A stretch of 64,000 bases of DNA from Xenophilus arseniciresistens (GTDB lineage Bacteria; Pseudomonadota; Gammaproteobacteria; Burkholderiales; Burkholderiaceae_C): contig NZ_JAQIPB010000012.1 in NCBI RefSeq assembly GCF_028023875.1, positions 1 through 64,000 of the forward strand, written 5' to 3'. Positions 51,107 to 64,000 of the stretch are shown here, in pieces; the stretch's first letter is position 1, and each line of letters begins with the position of its first letter. A program made the position numbers and the translations under genes. The notes beneath the pieces were generated by a model. That model was not told where the DNA came from. It worked only from the letters and a program-made list of their open reading frames with translations, and searched no databases.

Positions 51107-51577
51107 GTGAGTATCAACGCAACGCTGTTCGTTCAGGCCATCGTCTTCCTGCTGCTGGTGCTGTTCACGATGAAGTTCGTGTGGCCGCCCATCGCAAAGG
51201 CGCTGGATGAGCGCACGCAAAAAGTCGCTGCGGGTCTGGCGGCCGCCGAGAAGGCGAAGGCCGAACTCGCGTCTGCCAACCAGCGTGTCGAGCAGGAGCT
51301 GCAGGCCTCGCGCAACGAGACCAGCAACCGCCTGGCCGATGCAGAGCGCCGTGCCCAGCAGATCGTCGAGGAGGCCAAGGCCCGCGCCACCGAGGAAGCC
51401 AACAAGATCGTGGCTGCCGCGCGTGACGAGGCCGAGCAACAGGCCGTGCGTGCCCGCGAGGCACTGCGCGAGCAGGTCGCCGTGCTGGCCGTCAAGGGCG
51501 CCGAGCAGATCCTGCGCAAGGAAGTCAACGCCGGCGTGCACGCCGACCTGCTTTCGCGCCTGAAGACCGAGCTCTGA
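51107..51577 (+). CDS. atpF: ATP synthase F0 subunit b
   Basis: A 156-residue subunit b: one N-terminal membrane helix ([20 protein letters not shown]) followed by a long charged coiled coil that serves as the peripheral stalk. The gene starts with GTG at 51107; AGAGAGG lies upstream. Length equals that of E. coli. Order E-F-H is conserved. Confidence 0.95.
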   Translation: MSINATLFVQAIVFLLLVLFTMKFVWPPIAKALDERTQKVAAGLAAAEKAKAELASANQRVEQELQASRNETSNRLADAERRAQQIVEEAKARATEEANKIVAAARDEAEQQAVRAREALREQVAVLAVKGAEQILRKEVNAGVHADLLSRLKTEL

Positions 51578-51585
51578 GGACTGCC

Positions 51586-52116
51586 ATGGCCGAACTCGCG
51601 ACCATCGCACGTCCCTACGCAGAAGCCCTGTACCAGGCGACGGCCAGCTCGGCCGATGCCACGCTTGGCTGGCTCGACCCGCTGGCTGCCGCCACGGCCG
51701 ATGCCCGCCTGCAGGAGTTCGCGTCCAATCCCAAGGTTGGTTCGCAGCAGGTGTTCGACCTGATCGCCGGCCTGGTGCCCAATGGCTTGCCCGACGCGGG
51801 TCGCAACTTCCTGGTGGCCGTGGTTGAGAACGGTCGCCTGGCGGCACTGCCCGAAGTCGCGCTCCAGTACCGCGCATTGCACAACGCCAGCAGCGGTGCC
51901 GCTGATGCCGTGATCCAGAGCGCCTTCCCGATCGATGACGCCGCGCTGAGCGAAGTCACCGGGGCCCTGGAACGCCGCTTCGGCCGCAAGCTCACTGCGC
52001 GTGTGGAGATCGACCCCGCGCTGATCGGCGGCATCCGTGCCGTGGTCGGCGACGAAGTGCTCGACACCTCCGTCAAGGCCCGACTCGAACAAATGAAGGC
52101 TGCACTCATCGCCTGA
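51586..52116 (+). CDS. atpH: ATP synthase F1 subunit delta
   Basis: A 176-residue delta subunit with the typical N-terminal [14 protein letters not shown] and C-terminal [20 protein letters not shown]. It caps the F1 head and joins it to the b-stalk. GAGGACTGCC precedes the ATG, eight bases after atpF. Confidence 0.95.
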   Translation: MAELATIARPYAEALYQATASSADATLGWLDPLAAATADARLQEFASNPKVGSQQVFDLIAGLVPNGLPDAGRNFLVAVVENGRLAALPEVALQYRALHNASSGAADAVIQSAFPIDDAALSEVTGALERRFGRKLTARVEIDPALIGGIRAVVGDEVLDTSVKARLEQMKAALIA

Positions 52117-52164
52117 GGCGATGCGCGCGCTGGCCGTCACACTGATTGAAAGAAGGAAAGAGTC

Positions 52165-53718
<1,554 letters not shown>

Positions 53719-53753
53719 TGGCGGCCCAACGGTACAAGGCTTAAGGAGCATCG

Positions 53754-56085
<2,332 letters not shown>

Positions 56086-56100
56086 GCGGCGCATACGGGC

Positions 56101-56163
56101 AGCCCGCGTCGTTGCCGTGCTCGCCGTACTGACGTACGGCTGTGCGCGGCGCCTAGCGGGCCC
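56101..56163 (+). repeat. Long imperfect palindrome between atpD and atpC
   Basis: A large inverted repeat centred on GCCGTAC-TGAC-GTACGGC (56123-56140), with outer arms AGCCCGC and GCGGGCC (about 56101-56107 and 56156-56162). It may be a dispersed intergenic element of this family. It lies inside the operon, 48 bases before the atpC start, and could lower atpC transcription or protect upstream mRNA (inference). Confidence 0.7.
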
Positions 56164-56210
56164 TCCCGTCTGCTTGCTCATCCGAACTTTTTGATTCCAA
56201 GGAAACGCAT

Positions 56211-56630
56211 ATGGCCAACACCATTCAAGTCGATGTCGTCAGCGCAGAAGAGTCGATCTTCTCGGGACAGGCGCGCTTCGTGGCGCTGCCCGGTGAAGCC
56301 GGCGAGCTCGGCATCTATCCGCGCCACACGCCGCTGATCACGCGCATCCGCCCGGGTGCCGTGCGCATCGAGACGGCCGAAGGCAACGAAGAGTTCGTGT
56401 TCGTGGCCGGCGGCATTCTGGAAGTGCAACCCGACGCCGTGACCGTGCTGTCCGACACCGCGATCCGCGGCAAGGACTTGGACGACGAGAAGGCGAACAA
56501 GGCCAAGGCCGCCGCCGAGGAAGCGCTCAAGAACGCCAAGAGCGACATCGACATCGCCATGGCCCAGTCCGAGCTGGCCGTGATGGCCGCCCAGATCGCC
56601 GCGCTGCGCAAGTTCCGCCAGAAGAAGTGA
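56211..56630 (+). CDS. atpC: ATP synthase F1 subunit epsilon
   Basis: A 139-residue epsilon subunit: beta-sandwich N-terminal domain ([40 protein letters not shown]) and a helical C-terminal domain ([20 protein letters not shown]). It links the gamma shaft to the c-ring and inhibits ATP hydrolysis. AAGGAA precedes the ATG. Length is standard. Confidence 0.96.
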   Translation: MANTIQVDVVSAEESIFSGQARFVALPGEAGELGIYPRHTPLITRIRPGAVRIETAEGNEEFVFVAGGILEVQPDAVTVLSDTAIRGKDLDDEKANKAKAAAEEALKNAKSDIDIAMAQSELAVMAAQIAALRKFRQKK

Positions 56631-56682
56631 GCGTGCGGGCGGCCCTCGCGCTGCCTTCACCGTTCCACCGCCTTCGGGCCAG

Positions 56683-56716
56683 AAGCCAGTCAGTTCGCTG
56701 ACTGGCTTTTCTTTTT
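56683..56716 (+). terminator. Terminator of the atp operon
   Basis: AAGCCAGTCAG (56683-56693), a TTCG tetraloop, and CTGACTGGCTT (56698-56708) form a perfect 11-base stem, followed by TTCTTTTTT. It lies about 50 bases after the atpC stop. Confidence 0.92.
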
Positions 56717-56763
56717 TCCGGCCAGCCGGCAAATGCGGCTGCAAAGTGCTCTGTGGCTTTCGA

Positions 56764-56797
56764 TTCAACTTCGACCTAAAAATGTTCAAAGTTGAAC
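56764..56797. promoter_or_regulatory. Operator-like palindromes upstream of ROK gene
   Basis: GTTCAA-AG-TTGAAC (56784-56797) is a perfect palindrome, and TTCAACTT (56764-56771) repeats its half-site in inverted orientation to AAGTTGAA (56789-56796). The region is AT-rich and about 93 bases before the ROK start, as expected for autoregulation or control of the sugar operon. Confidence 0.55.
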
Positions 56798-56889
56798 CTT
56801 GATTGCTTGAAGTCGACTGCCTAGCATCCGTGCACCGCCGCAGCCTTCGGGCCTGCGGCATCCCAAAGAACGCACGGAGACAAGACGGC

Positions 56890-58095
56890 GTGGCACCCTG
56901 GAACGGCCTTTCCGCGGGCGAGCTGGAACTGCTGTCGACCACCTTCTGGTCGGCCGGAGGTTCGCGCCATGGCATGGCCGAACGGCTGGGCTATTCGCGT
57001 AGCAAGGCCAATGCGCTGATCGCGGGCCTGCTCGAGCAGGGGCTCCTGACCGAAGCCGGCCCGCGCGCCTCCACGGGCGGTCGCCGCCCCGAGCATCTGC
57101 GCCTGCATGCCGACCTGGGCGTGCTGCTGGCGGCAGACATCGGCGCCACCAGCCTCGATCTGGCCGTGCTGCAGCCCGACCTCACGGTGCTCGCGCGCCA
57201 TGGCGAAGCCATCGACGTGCGCGACGGCCCTGGCGTGGTGCTGGCCCGCGTGCGCCAGCGACTGCGCGAGCTGCTGCAAAAGCAGGGCGTCGCGCCGCGG
57301 CGCGTACTGGGCATTGGCATGGGCGTGCCGGGGCCCGTGAACTTCGGCGCCGGCCAGCTCGTGAACCCGCCGCTGATGCCGGGCTGGGACAGCTTCTCGA
57401 TCCGCGACTACCTGCGCGAGGACTACGCGGCCCCGGTCTTCGTGGACAACGACGTCAACCTCATGGCGCTGGGTGAGCTGTGGCGCCTGCAGCGCCAGCT
57501 TCCCAACTTCCTCGTGATCAAGGTGGGCACGGGCATCGGCTGCGGCATCGTGTGCCATGGCGAGGTGTACCGCGGCGCCGCCGGCTCGGCCGGCGACGTG
57601 GGCCACATCTGCGTGGACCAGCAGGGGCCGCGCTGCCACTGCGGCAACGTGGGCTGCGTGGAGGCCATGGCCGCCGGCCCGGCCATCGTGCGCATGGCCC
57701 AGGCCGCGGCCGAGCGCGGCGAATCCCCCGCGCTGGCCGCCGTGCTGCGCAACCAGGGCCGCATCGAGGCCATCGACGTGGGCCATGCCAGCCGCGCGGG
57801 CGATGCTTCGGCCAACGCCATCATCCAGCGCGCCGGCAACCTGATCGGGCAGATGCTGGCTTCGGTGGTGAACTTCTTCAACCCCTCGCATGTGTTCATC
57901 GGCGGGGGCATCACGCAGATCGGGCCGCTGTTCCTGGCGGCCGTGCGCCATAGCGTCTACCAGCGCTCGCTGGCCCTGTCCACGCGGCATCTGGAGATCC
58001 AGTACACGCCGCTGGGCACCGAGGCCGGCGTGGTCGGCGCCGGCGTGCTGGCCATGCACGAAACGCTCAAGGCGCGCGGCGTCGCACCCACATGA
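56890..58095 (+). CDS. ROK-family transcriptional repressor
   Basis: A 401-residue protein of the ROK/NagC/XylR type: N-terminal winged helix (MAERLGYSRSKANALIAGLL, about residues 29-48), then the sugar kinase-like domain with VFVDNDVNLMALGELW, KVGTGIGCGIVCHGEVYRGA, and the zinc motif CHCGNVGCVEAM. Such repressors bind a sugar ligand. The start was set to the GTG at 56890 (VAPWNG; ACGGAG 12 bases upstream); the frame is open further upstream to a TTG at 56803, over the palindromes. Its stop overlaps the transporter ATPase start, so it heads the sugar operon. Confidence 0.87.
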   Translation: MAPWNGLSAGELELLSTTFWSAGGSRHGMAERLGYSRSKANALIAGLLEQGLLTEAGPRASTGGRRPEHLRLHADLGVLLAADIGATSLDLAVLQPDLTVLARHGEAIDVRDGPGVVLARVRQRLRELLQKQGVAPRRVLGIGMGVPGPVNFGAGQLVNPPLMPGWDSFSIRDYLREDYAAPVFVDNDVNLMALGELWRLQRQLPNFLVIKVGTGIGCGIVCHGEVYRGAAGSAGDVGHICVDQQGPRCHCGNVGCVEAMAAGPAIVRMAQAAAERGESPALAAVLRNQGRIEAIDVGHASRAGDASANAIIQRAGNLIGQMLASVVNFFNPSHVFIGGGITQIGPLFLAAVRHSVYQRSLALSTRHLEIQYTPLGTEAGVVGAGVLAMHETLKARGVAPT

Positions 58096-59627
58096 GTTCG
58101 CCCATGCACACAGACTCCAAGCCCACGGTGAGCGTCGAGTTCGACGGCATCCGCAAGTCCTTCGGCCCGGTGCAGGTGCTGCATGGCGTGAGCTTTGCGC
58201 TGCCGCCGGGCCGCGTGGTCGGCCTGCTGGGCGAGAACGGCGCGGGCAAGTCCACCCTGATGAAGATCCTGGCCGGCTACGAGGCACCTACGGGCGGCGA
58301 GCTGCGCATCAACGGCCAGGCCCGCCAGTTCCAGGGCTCGCGCGAGGCCGAGGCGCTGGGCATCGTGCTGATCCACCAGGAATTCAACCTCGCCGAAGAC
58401 CTGAGCATCGCCGACAACATCTTCCTGGGCCACGAAAAGCGCAAAGGTCTTTTCCTGGACGACCGCGCGATGCATGCCGAAGCTGCCGCGGCCCTGGCCC
58501 AGGTGGGCCTGCAGGTCGATCCGGCCACCAAGGTGCGCCGCCTCATCGTGGCTGAAAAGCAGTTGGTGGAAATCGCCAAGGCACTGGCCCGGCGCGCGCG
58601 CCTGCTGATCATGGACGAGCCCACGGCCACGCTCACGCCGGGCGAGACCGAGCGGCTGTTCCGGCTCATCGCCCAGCTTCGGGCCGACGGCGTGACCATC
58701 GTCTACATCTCCCACAAGCTCGACGAGGTGGAGCGCGTGACCGACGAGGTGGTGGTGATGCGCGATGGCCGCTTCGTCACGCGCGAGGCCACTGAGAAGC
58801 TCACGCGCCACCAGATGGCCAACCTGATGGTGGGGCGCGAGATCGCCGACCTGTACCCGCCGCGCGACCCCGTGGCCACCGACCGCGCCCCCGCGCTGCG
58901 CGTGCGCGGCTTCAGCGTGCCGGGCTGGGCGCAGCAGGTGGACTTCGAGGTGCGGCCGGGCGAGATCCTGGGCTTCGCGGGCCTGGTGGGCGCGGGCCGC
59001 ACCGAGCTTTTCGAAGGCCTGCTGGGCCTGCGCCCCGCGAGCGGCGACGTGCAGCTGCAGGGGCAGGAGGTGCAGCTGCGCTCGCCGCGCCAGGCCGCCG
59101 ACCGCGGCCTGACCTACCTCAGCGAAGACCGCAAGGGCAAGGGCCTGCACGTGGCCTTCGGCCTGCGCCAGAACCTCACGCTGATGGCGCTGCAGCGCCA
59201 CGCACAACCCTGGCTGCAGCCGGCCAGCGAACGCGCGGCGCTGGACGCGGCGGTGAAGGACTTCGGCATCCGCACCGGCTCGCTGGAGGTGCGCGCGGCC
59301 TCGCTGTCGGGCGGCAACCAGCAGAAGCTGGCGCTGGCCAAGGTGTTGCACCCGCAGCCCAAGGTGGTGGTGCTCGACGAGCCCACGCGCGGCGTGGACG
59401 TGGGCGCCAAGCGCGACATCTACTTCCTCATCCAGCGGCTGGCGCGCGAAGGCCTGGCCGTGATCGTCATCTCCTCCGAACTCATGGAACTGATCGGCCT
59501 GGCGCACCGCGTGGCCGTGATGCGCGCGGGCCGGCTGGTCGCCACGCTGCCCGCCGAGCACCTGAGCGAGGAGCAACTCATTGCGCACGCCACCGGCACT
59601 GCCGCCCCAGACCATGTCCCAGCCTGA
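58092..59627 (+). CDS. Sugar ABC transporter, duplicated ATPase (RbsA-like)
   Basis: A 511-residue ATPase with two nucleotide-binding domains. The first has Walker [10 protein letters not shown] (residues 47-55) and [11 protein letters not shown]; the second has a degenerate Walker A (GLVGAGRTE) but an intact signature LSGGNQQK and [12 protein letters not shown], as is normal for RbsA/XylG/MglA proteins. It powers uptake of a monosaccharide or polyol. The first ATG at 58092 overlaps the ROK stop by four bases; a second start (MHTDS) four codons later is possible. Confidence 0.94.
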   Translation: MSSPMHTDSKPTVSVEFDGIRKSFGPVQVLHGVSFALPPGRVVGLLGENGAGKSTLMKILAGYEAPTGGELRINGQARQFQGSREAEALGIVLIHQEFNLAEDLSIADNIFLGHEKRKGLFLDDRAMHAEAAAALAQVGLQVDPATKVRRLIVAEKQLVEIAKALARRARLLIMDEPTATLTPGETERLFRLIAQLRADGVTIVYISHKLDEVERVTDEVVVMRDGRFVTREATEKLTRHQMANLMVGREIADLYPPRDPVATDRAPALRVRGFSVPGWAQQVDFEVRPGEILGFAGLVGAGRTELFEGLLGLRPASGDVQLQGQEVQLRSPRQAADRGLTYLSEDRKGKGLHVAFGLRQNLTLMALQRHAQPWLQPASERAALDAAVKDFGIRTGSLEVRAASLSGGNQQKLALAKVLHPQPKVVVLDEPTRGVDVGAKRDIYFLIQRLAREGLAVIVISSELMELIGLAHRVAVMRAGRLVATLPAEHLSEEQLIAHATGTAAPDHVPA

Positions 59628-60642
59628 CCCGACCCCCACCTCCGCGGCCGCCGAAGGCGCCGCGCACCGCGCCGACACCGCACCGCGCTGGACCGAGCGC
59701 CTGCACGGCCTGGGCCCGATCATCGGCCTGGTGCTGCTGTGCATCGCGGGCGCGCTGCTCAACAGCGACTTCGCCACGCCCGAGAACGCGATGAACGTGC
59801 TCACGCGCACGGCCTTCATCGGCATCATCGCGGTGGGCATGTGCTTCGTCATCATCTCCGGCGGCATCGACCTGTCGGTGGGCTCGATGGCGGCGCTGAT
59901 CGCCGGCAGCGTGATCATGTTCATCAACTGGGCCGGCCCGGCCAGCGGCTCGCCGCTGATGGCGGTGGTGATGGGCGCGGCGCTGGCCGTGGTGCTGGGC
60001 GCGGTCTTCGGCCTGGCGCACGGGCTGCTCATCACCAAGGGCCGCATCGAGCCTTTCATCGTCACGCTGGGCACGCTGGGCATCTTCCGCGCCTACCTGA
60101 CCTACTTCGCCGACGGCGGCGCGCTCACGCTCGACAACGAGTTCGCCGATCTCTACGCACCCGTGTACTACGGCAGCCTGCTGGGCATCCCGGTGCCGGT
60201 GTGGATCTTCGCGCTGGTGGCGGTCATCGGCGGCGTGATCCTCAACCGCACCGCCTACGGGCGCTACGTGCAGGCCATCGGCTCCAACGAGCAGGTGGCG
60301 CGCTACGCGGCCGTGGACGTGGACCGCGTGAAGATCCTCACCTATGCGCTGCTGGGCGTGTGCGTGGGCATTGCCACGCTGCTGTACGTGCCGCGCCTGG
60401 GTTCGGCCTCGCCCACCACCGGCCTGCTGTGGGAGCTGGAGGCCATCGCCGCGGTGATCGTGGGCGGCACCGCACTCAAGGGCGGCGCGGGCAGCATCAC
60501 CGGCACCGTGGTGGGAGCCATCCTGCTCTCGGTCATCAGCAACATCCTGAACCTCACCAGCATCATCAGCGTGTACCTCAACGCCGCGGTGCAGGGCTTC
60601 GTGATCATCATCGTCGCCTTCCTGCAGCGCGGGAAGCGCTAG
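59614..60642 (+). CDS. Sugar ABC transporter permease (RbsC-like)
   Basis: A 342-residue membrane permease with about nine or ten helices. The conserved [20 protein letters not shown] (near residue 75) and the coupling-helix region [20 protein letters not shown] are typical of the BPD_transp_2 family. It overlaps the ATPase gene by 14 bases, so its start at 59614 (MSQPDPTP) fits coupled translation. It works with the ATPase and the downstream binding protein. Confidence 0.93.
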   Translation: MSQPDPTPTSAAAEGAAHRADTAPRWTERLHGLGPIIGLVLLCIAGALLNSDFATPENAMNVLTRTAFIGIIAVGMCFVIISGGIDLSVGSMAALIAGSVIMFINWAGPASGSPLMAVVMGAALAVVLGAVFGLAHGLLITKGRIEPFIVTLGTLGIFRAYLTYFADGGALTLDNEFADLYAPVYYGSLLGIPVPVWIFALVAVIGGVILNRTAYGRYVQAIGSNEQVARYAAVDVDRVKILTYALLGVCVGIATLLYVPRLGSASPTTGLLWELEAIAAVIVGGTALKGGAGSITGTVVGAILLSVISNILNLTSIISVYLNAAVQGFVIIIVAFLQRGKR

Positions 60643-60648
60643 AAACAT

Positions 60649-60745
60649 GGCCCCCCAGCTTTTCACTCCCTTCGGTCGTGTAACGCCACCCCCCGAGGGG
60701 GAGGCGCGGCCGGCTTGGGGCGGCCCGGCGCTCGGCCGCGTCGCG
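60649..60745 (+). repeat. Dispersed GC-rich spacer repeat, copy C
   Basis: The gap between the permease and binding-protein genes holds CACTCCCTTCGGTCGTGTAA, the CCCCCCGAGGGGGAGGCG hairpin and CGGCTTGGGGCGGCCCGGCG. It shares the core with copies A (11732) and B (14736) and lies in the same orientation relative to transcription. Confidence 0.8.
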
Positions 60746-60802
60746 CCTTCCAACTGTTTCGTCCGTTCCCGTTCCAGTTCCAACCCCAAGGAGACATCCC
60801 GC

Positions 60803-61765
60803 ATGAGCACCATCACCCGTCGCCTGGCGCTGAGCGCCGTTGCCGCCGCCACCTTCGCCAGCCTGCCCGCGCTGGCCGCCGAAAAAGTGAACCTCGGCGT
60901 GTCCATCCCGGCCGCCACCCACAGCTTCATGGGCGGCATCAACTACTGGGCCAACCAGGCCAAGAAGGACCTGGAGAAGCAGCACAAGGACCTGAAGATC
61001 ACCATCAAGACGGCCGCCAACGCGCCCGAGCAGGCCAACCAGCTGCAGGACCTGTCCAGCGTCACCAAGATCAACGCGCTGGTGGTGTTCCCCTTCGAAT
61101 CGGCCGCGCTGACCAAGCCGGTGGCGCAGGTGAAGGCCAAGGGCGCCTACGTGACGGTGGTGGACCGCGGCCTGACCGACACCAGCGCGCAGGACGCCTA
61201 CGTGGCCGGCGACAACACCGCCTTCGGCAAGGTGCCGGCCGAATACATCGCCAAGAAGCTCAATGGCAAGGGCAACGTGGTGGCGCTGCGCGGCATCGCG
61301 ACGACGCTGGACAACGAGCGCATGGACGCCTTCAACAGCGTGCTCAAGAACTACCCCGACATCAAGCTGCTGGATGCCAAGTACGCCAACTGGAACCGCG
61401 ACGACGCCTTCAAGGTCACGCAGGACTACCTGACGCGCTTCAAGGAGATCGACGCCATCTGGGCGGCCGACGACGACATGGCCGTGGGCGTGCTGCGCGC
61501 CATCGAACAGGCCAAGCGCACCGACATCAAGATCGTCTTCGGCGGCGCCGGCGCCAAGGGCATGGTCAAGTCCATCATGGACGGCAAGGACCCGCGCCTG
61601 ACCGCCGACGTGAGCTACTCGCCCAAGTTCATCTACGACGCGATCAAGCTCACGGCCGAGGCGCGGCTCAAGGGCGAGAAGCTGCCCGCCACCACCATCA
61701 TCCCCTCGGTGCTGATCACCAAGGACAACGCCAAGGACTTCTACCACCCGAACTCGCCGTTCTGA
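60803..61765 (+). CDS. Sugar ABC transporter substrate-binding protein (RbsB-like)
   Basis: A 320-residue periplasmic protein of the ribose-binding type (Peripla_BP_4). Signal peptide [20 protein letters not shown], then [20 protein letters not shown] and the hinge [23 protein letters not shown] segment near residue 222. The ligand is a sugar or polyol. AAGGAG precedes the ATG at 60803. Copy C of the spacer repeat lies between it and the permease gene, a position where a differential-expression hairpin is often found. Confidence 0.93.
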   Translation: MSTITRRLALSAVAAATFASLPALAAEKVNLGVSIPAATHSFMGGINYWANQAKKDLEKQHKDLKITIKTAANAPEQANQLQDLSSVTKINALVVFPFESAALTKPVAQVKAKGAYVTVVDRGLTDTSAQDAYVAGDNTAFGKVPAEYIAKKLNGKGNVVALRGIATTLDNERMDAFNSVLKNYPDIKLLDAKYANWNRDDAFKVTQDYLTRFKEIDAIWAADDDMAVGVLRAIEQAKRTDIKIVFGGAGAKGMVKSIMDGKDPRLTADVSYSPKFIYDAIKLTAEARLKGEKLPATTIIPSVLITKDNAKDFYHPNSPF

Positions 61766-61815
61766 TGGCGGGCGCCGCGCGCGCCCATTCCTTCCCTTTC
61801 CCACGCCACGTTCCG

Positions 61816-62994
61816 ATGACTGCACCTGCCGACCCCTCGCACCGCCCGCTTCGCTATGCCATGGTGGGCGGCGGGCAGGGCGCCTTCATCGGTGCCGTGC
61901 ATCGCCATGCGCTGGCGCTGGATGGCCAGGCGCAGCTGGTGGCCGGCGCGCTCTCGTCCACGCCCGAGAAGGCGCGGGCTTCGGGTCGTGCGCTGGGCCT
62001 GGCCGAAGGCCGCAACCACGCCGACTGGCAGGCCCTGCTGGCCGACGAGCTGCAGCGGCCGGCCCATGAGCGCGTGGACTTCGTGGTCATCGTCACGCCC
62101 AACCATGTGCACTTCCCGGTGGCGCAGGCCTTCGTGCAGGCGGGCTTTCATGTGGTGTGCGACAAGCCGCTCGTGCACAGCAGCGAGCAGGCCCAGGCGC
62201 TGGTGGAGGCCGTGGCGCGGCAGGGCACCGTCTTCGGCGTGACCTACAACTACAGCGGCTACCCCATGGTGCGGCAGGCGCGCGACATGGTGCGCGCGGG
62301 CGAGCTGGGCACCGTGCGCAAGGTGGTGGTCGAGTACACCCAGGGCTGGCTGGCCACGGCGCTGGAAGGCGAGGGCAACAAGCAGGCCGGCTGGCGCACC
62401 GACCCGGCCCGCAGCGGCCTGGCCGGCGCCATCGGCGACATCGGCTCGCATGCCGAGAACCTGGTCGCCACCGTCACCGGGCTGCAGATCGAATCGCTGT
62501 GCGCCGACCTGGGCGCGCTGGTGCCGGGCCGCGCGCTGGACGACGACGCCAGCCTGCTGCTGCGCTTCAAAGGCGGTGCGCGCGGCGTGCTGCTGGCATC
62601 GCAGATCAGCACCGGCAAGGAAAACGACCTGCGCCTGCGCGTGAGCGGCACGCGCGGCACGCTGGAGTGGCGCCAGGAGCAGCCCAGCGAGCTGCGGCAC
62701 TGGCCGCTGGACGGCCCGCTGCGCGTGCTCACGCGCGGTGCGCCCTGGCTCAGCCCTTCGGCGCAGCGTGCCAGCCGCATCCCGGCCGGCCACCCGGAGG
62801 GCTTCATCGAAGCCTTTGCCAACGTGTATGCGGGCGTGATCGCCGACATCCGCGCGCACCAGGCGGGCCACGCGGCCGATCCGCTGGCGGCCGACTACCC
62901 GCGCGTGGAAGACGGCGCGCGCGGCGTGCGCTTCATCGAACGCACCGTGGCCTCCGCCGCCAGCGCGCAGAAGTGGACGCCGTTTGAGGGCTGA
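61816..62994 (+). CDS. Gfo/Idh/MocA-family oxidoreductase
   Basis: A 392-residue NAD(P)-dependent sugar or polyol dehydrogenase. The N-terminal Rossmann loop is [17 protein letters not shown]; the conserved lysine lies in [16 protein letters not shown] (EKP-like, here DKP); [16 protein letters not shown] is the histidine-containing active-site helix. It likely oxidises the compound imported by the adjacent ABC transporter. The ATG at 61816 was preferred over the longer frame upstream, which overlaps the binding-protein gene. The gap to that gene is 50 bases. Confidence 0.9.
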   Translation: MTAPADPSHRPLRYAMVGGGQGAFIGAVHRHALALDGQAQLVAGALSSTPEKARASGRALGLAEGRNHADWQALLADELQRPAHERVDFVVIVTPNHVHFPVAQAFVQAGFHVVCDKPLVHSSEQAQALVEAVARQGTVFGVTYNYSGYPMVRQARDMVRAGELGTVRKVVVEYTQGWLATALEGEGNKQAGWRTDPARSGLAGAIGDIGSHAENLVATVTGLQIESLCADLGALVPGRALDDDASLLLRFKGGARGVLLASQISTGKENDLRLRVSGTRGTLEWRQEQPSELRHWPLDGPLRVLTRGAPWLSPSAQRASRIPAGHPEGFIEAFANVYAGVIADIRAHQAGHAADPLAADYPRVEDGARGVRFIERTVASAASAQKWTPFEG

Positions 62995-63147
62995 CCAGCC
63001 CCGGCCCGCTTCGCGTTGATGGTCGCGCACAGGTTCTAAGCCGAAGGCGCTAGAGTCCCGCGCGCCACTGCCGAAGGCTCTATTGGTCGCCCTGGCCGGC
63101 GGCGCAAGAATGCCTGCTCCTTCGCTGCCACCTGCCAGGAGCCCGCC

Positions 63148-63735
63148 ATGAGCGCCTCTGCCCGCCCTTTGCGCCTTGCACTCTCCTCACTGGCCCCGGG
63201 CCTGCTGGCCGCTGCGCTGCTGGTGCCCGCGGCGCAGGCCGGCCCCAGCTTTCCGCCGCGCAAGCCCGGGCTGTGGGAGATGCAGATGGGCCAGGTGGAA
63301 GGCGCCAAGGGCCCGATGGTGGTGATGCACTGCGTGGACGCTGCCACCGACAAGCTGATGCAGGACTTCGGCAACCAGCAGCCCAAGATGAACCGCAAGG
63401 CCTGCAAGGAAGAAACGCGCAACGAGGCCGGCAAGATGATGGTGCACCGCGAGACCTGCCAGGAGGGCGCCACCAAGGTCAACACCCACGTGGTCATCAG
63501 CGGCAACTTCGACAGCCACTACAGCGTGCAGTCCACCACCACCTACGAGCCCCCGCGCCCGGGCCGCGCCACGCAGGACATGCGCATGGAAGCCACCTGG
63601 AAGGGGCCGTGCACGGCCGGCCAGAAGCCTGGCGACATGGTCATGCCCGGCGGCATGAAGATGAACGTGATCGAGCTGATGAAGATGGCGCCAGCCGCTG
63701 CCGCCGCAGCCGGCGCGCGGGCGCCGGCCCGCTGA
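63148..63735 (+). CDS. DUF3617 family exported protein
   Basis: A 195-residue protein with a signal peptide (cleavage near AAQA-GPSF) and the DUF3617 pattern: KPGLWEMQMGQVEGAKGPMV at the N-terminus, paired cysteines (HCVDAATDKL, KACKEETRNE, ETCQEGATKV), and THVVISGNFDSHYSVQST. The family is periplasmic and of unknown function. The C-terminus is a Met-rich then Ala-rich tail (MPGGMKMNVIELMKMAP). It has its own upstream region of about 150 bases. Confidence 0.85.
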   Translation: MSASARPLRLALSSLAPGLLAAALLVPAAQAGPSFPPRKPGLWEMQMGQVEGAKGPMVVMHCVDAATDKLMQDFGNQQPKMNRKACKEETRNEAGKMMVHRETCQEGATKVNTHVVISGNFDSHYSVQSTTTYEPPRPGRATQDMRMEATWKGPCTAGQKPGDMVMPGGMKMNVIELMKMAPAAAAAAGARAPAR

Positions 63736-63741
63736 GCCCGT

Positions 63742-64000
63742 TCAGGCGGGCGCGGCCAGCTGCTGCTGCATGCGCGAGAAATCGCGCTGGTACTGGCGCG
63801 CCAGCCGGGTCTTCTGGCTGTCCGACAGCAGCTTGCCCGAGACCTGGAAGAAGCGCCTTTCCTCTTCGCGCAGATGGTGGTGCACCTTGCGCGAAAGCGC
63901 GCGCGCCGTGTTCATCCAGCCGCGTGCATCGCAATCGTTCTTCTGCAGCTCTTCCACCAGCTCGTCGAGCTGGTGGTGCTCGTGCAGCGCGTGGCGCGAG
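63742..64000 (-). CDS. Hemerythrin-like HHE-domain protein (partial)
   Basis: The last 85 codons of a leftward gene that starts beyond the window. HALHEHHQLDELVEELQKND and KVHHHLREEERRFFQVSG are HHE-cation-binding/hemerythrin-like helices with iron-ligand histidines and glutamates. Such proteins bind a di-iron centre and sense or store oxygen or NO. The gene is convergent with the DUF3617 gene, six bases apart. Confidence 0.8.
   Translation of the reverse strand, partial: SRHALHEHHQLDELVEELQKNDCDARGWMNTARALSRKVHHHLREEERRFFQVSGKLLSDSQKTRLARQYQRDFSRMQQQLAAPA

Overview
The window comes from a GC-rich betaproteobacterium of the Burkholderiales, most probably Comamonadaceae (Acidovorax/Delftia/Comamonas-like). 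The evidence is the S10-type ribosomal cluster, the lipoyl and ATP synthase genes, Porin_4-type porin, a DgdA-type dialkylglycine decarboxylase, and a dispersed GC-rich spacer repeat that I associate with this family. No rRNA, tRNA or CRISPR array is visible.

Layout. 1-5.8 kb: the end of tuf and the S10 ribosomal cluster (rpsJ, then [40 protein letters not shown]), with one terminator after rpsJ and another after rpsQ. 5.8-11 kb: peroxiredoxin, GNAT acetyltransferase, cytochrome b561 and divergent cytochrome c', a TlpA-like thiol protein and two lipoproteins, one a PQQ-like beta-propeller. 11-13.6 kb: a permease-free regulatory phosphotransferase system (EIIA-Man, HPr, EI). 13.6-22 kb: two OmpR/HisKA two-component systems with envelope proteins (BaeSR-like with a porin and an odd ATPase-like protein; CpxRA-like with a Spy/CpxP-like protein). 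22-31 kb: an M35-type metallopeptidase with an envelope partner, a DNA/RNA nuclease, membrane PQQ glucose dehydrogenase, the divergent dgdR/dgdA pair and a CurA-like reductase.

30.7-35.1 kb is the most unusual stretch: a decayed integron. It holds the N-terminal stub of an integron integrase, an attI-like site, a TIR-domain gene starting directly after the attI crossover, an attC-like hairpin, an internally deleted IS110 copy, a second cassette-like gene (AlbA_2/Schlafen-type) bracketed by integron core sites, and fragments of IS110 and IS3 elements. It is visibly AT-richer than its surroundings. Both cassette genes belong to families linked to phage defence, so this looks like a fossil integron holding a small defence cargo.

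35-47 kb: an orphan amino-acid-type binding protein, a DHFR-like reductase, an EamA exporter with an AraC regulator, a CoA ligase, a Fur-box-preceded FepA-like siderophore receptor coupled to a methyltransferase, and a third two-component system. 47-49 kb: lipoylation genes (ybeD-type, lipB, lipA). 49-56.7 kb: the full atpIBEFHAGDC operon with a strong -10 element, a long hairpin between atpD and atpC, and a terminator. 56.8-63 kb: a ROK-regulated ribose-type sugar/polyol ABC transporter with a Gfo/Idh/MocA dehydrogenase. The window ends with a DUF3617 protein and a partial hemerythrin-like gene.
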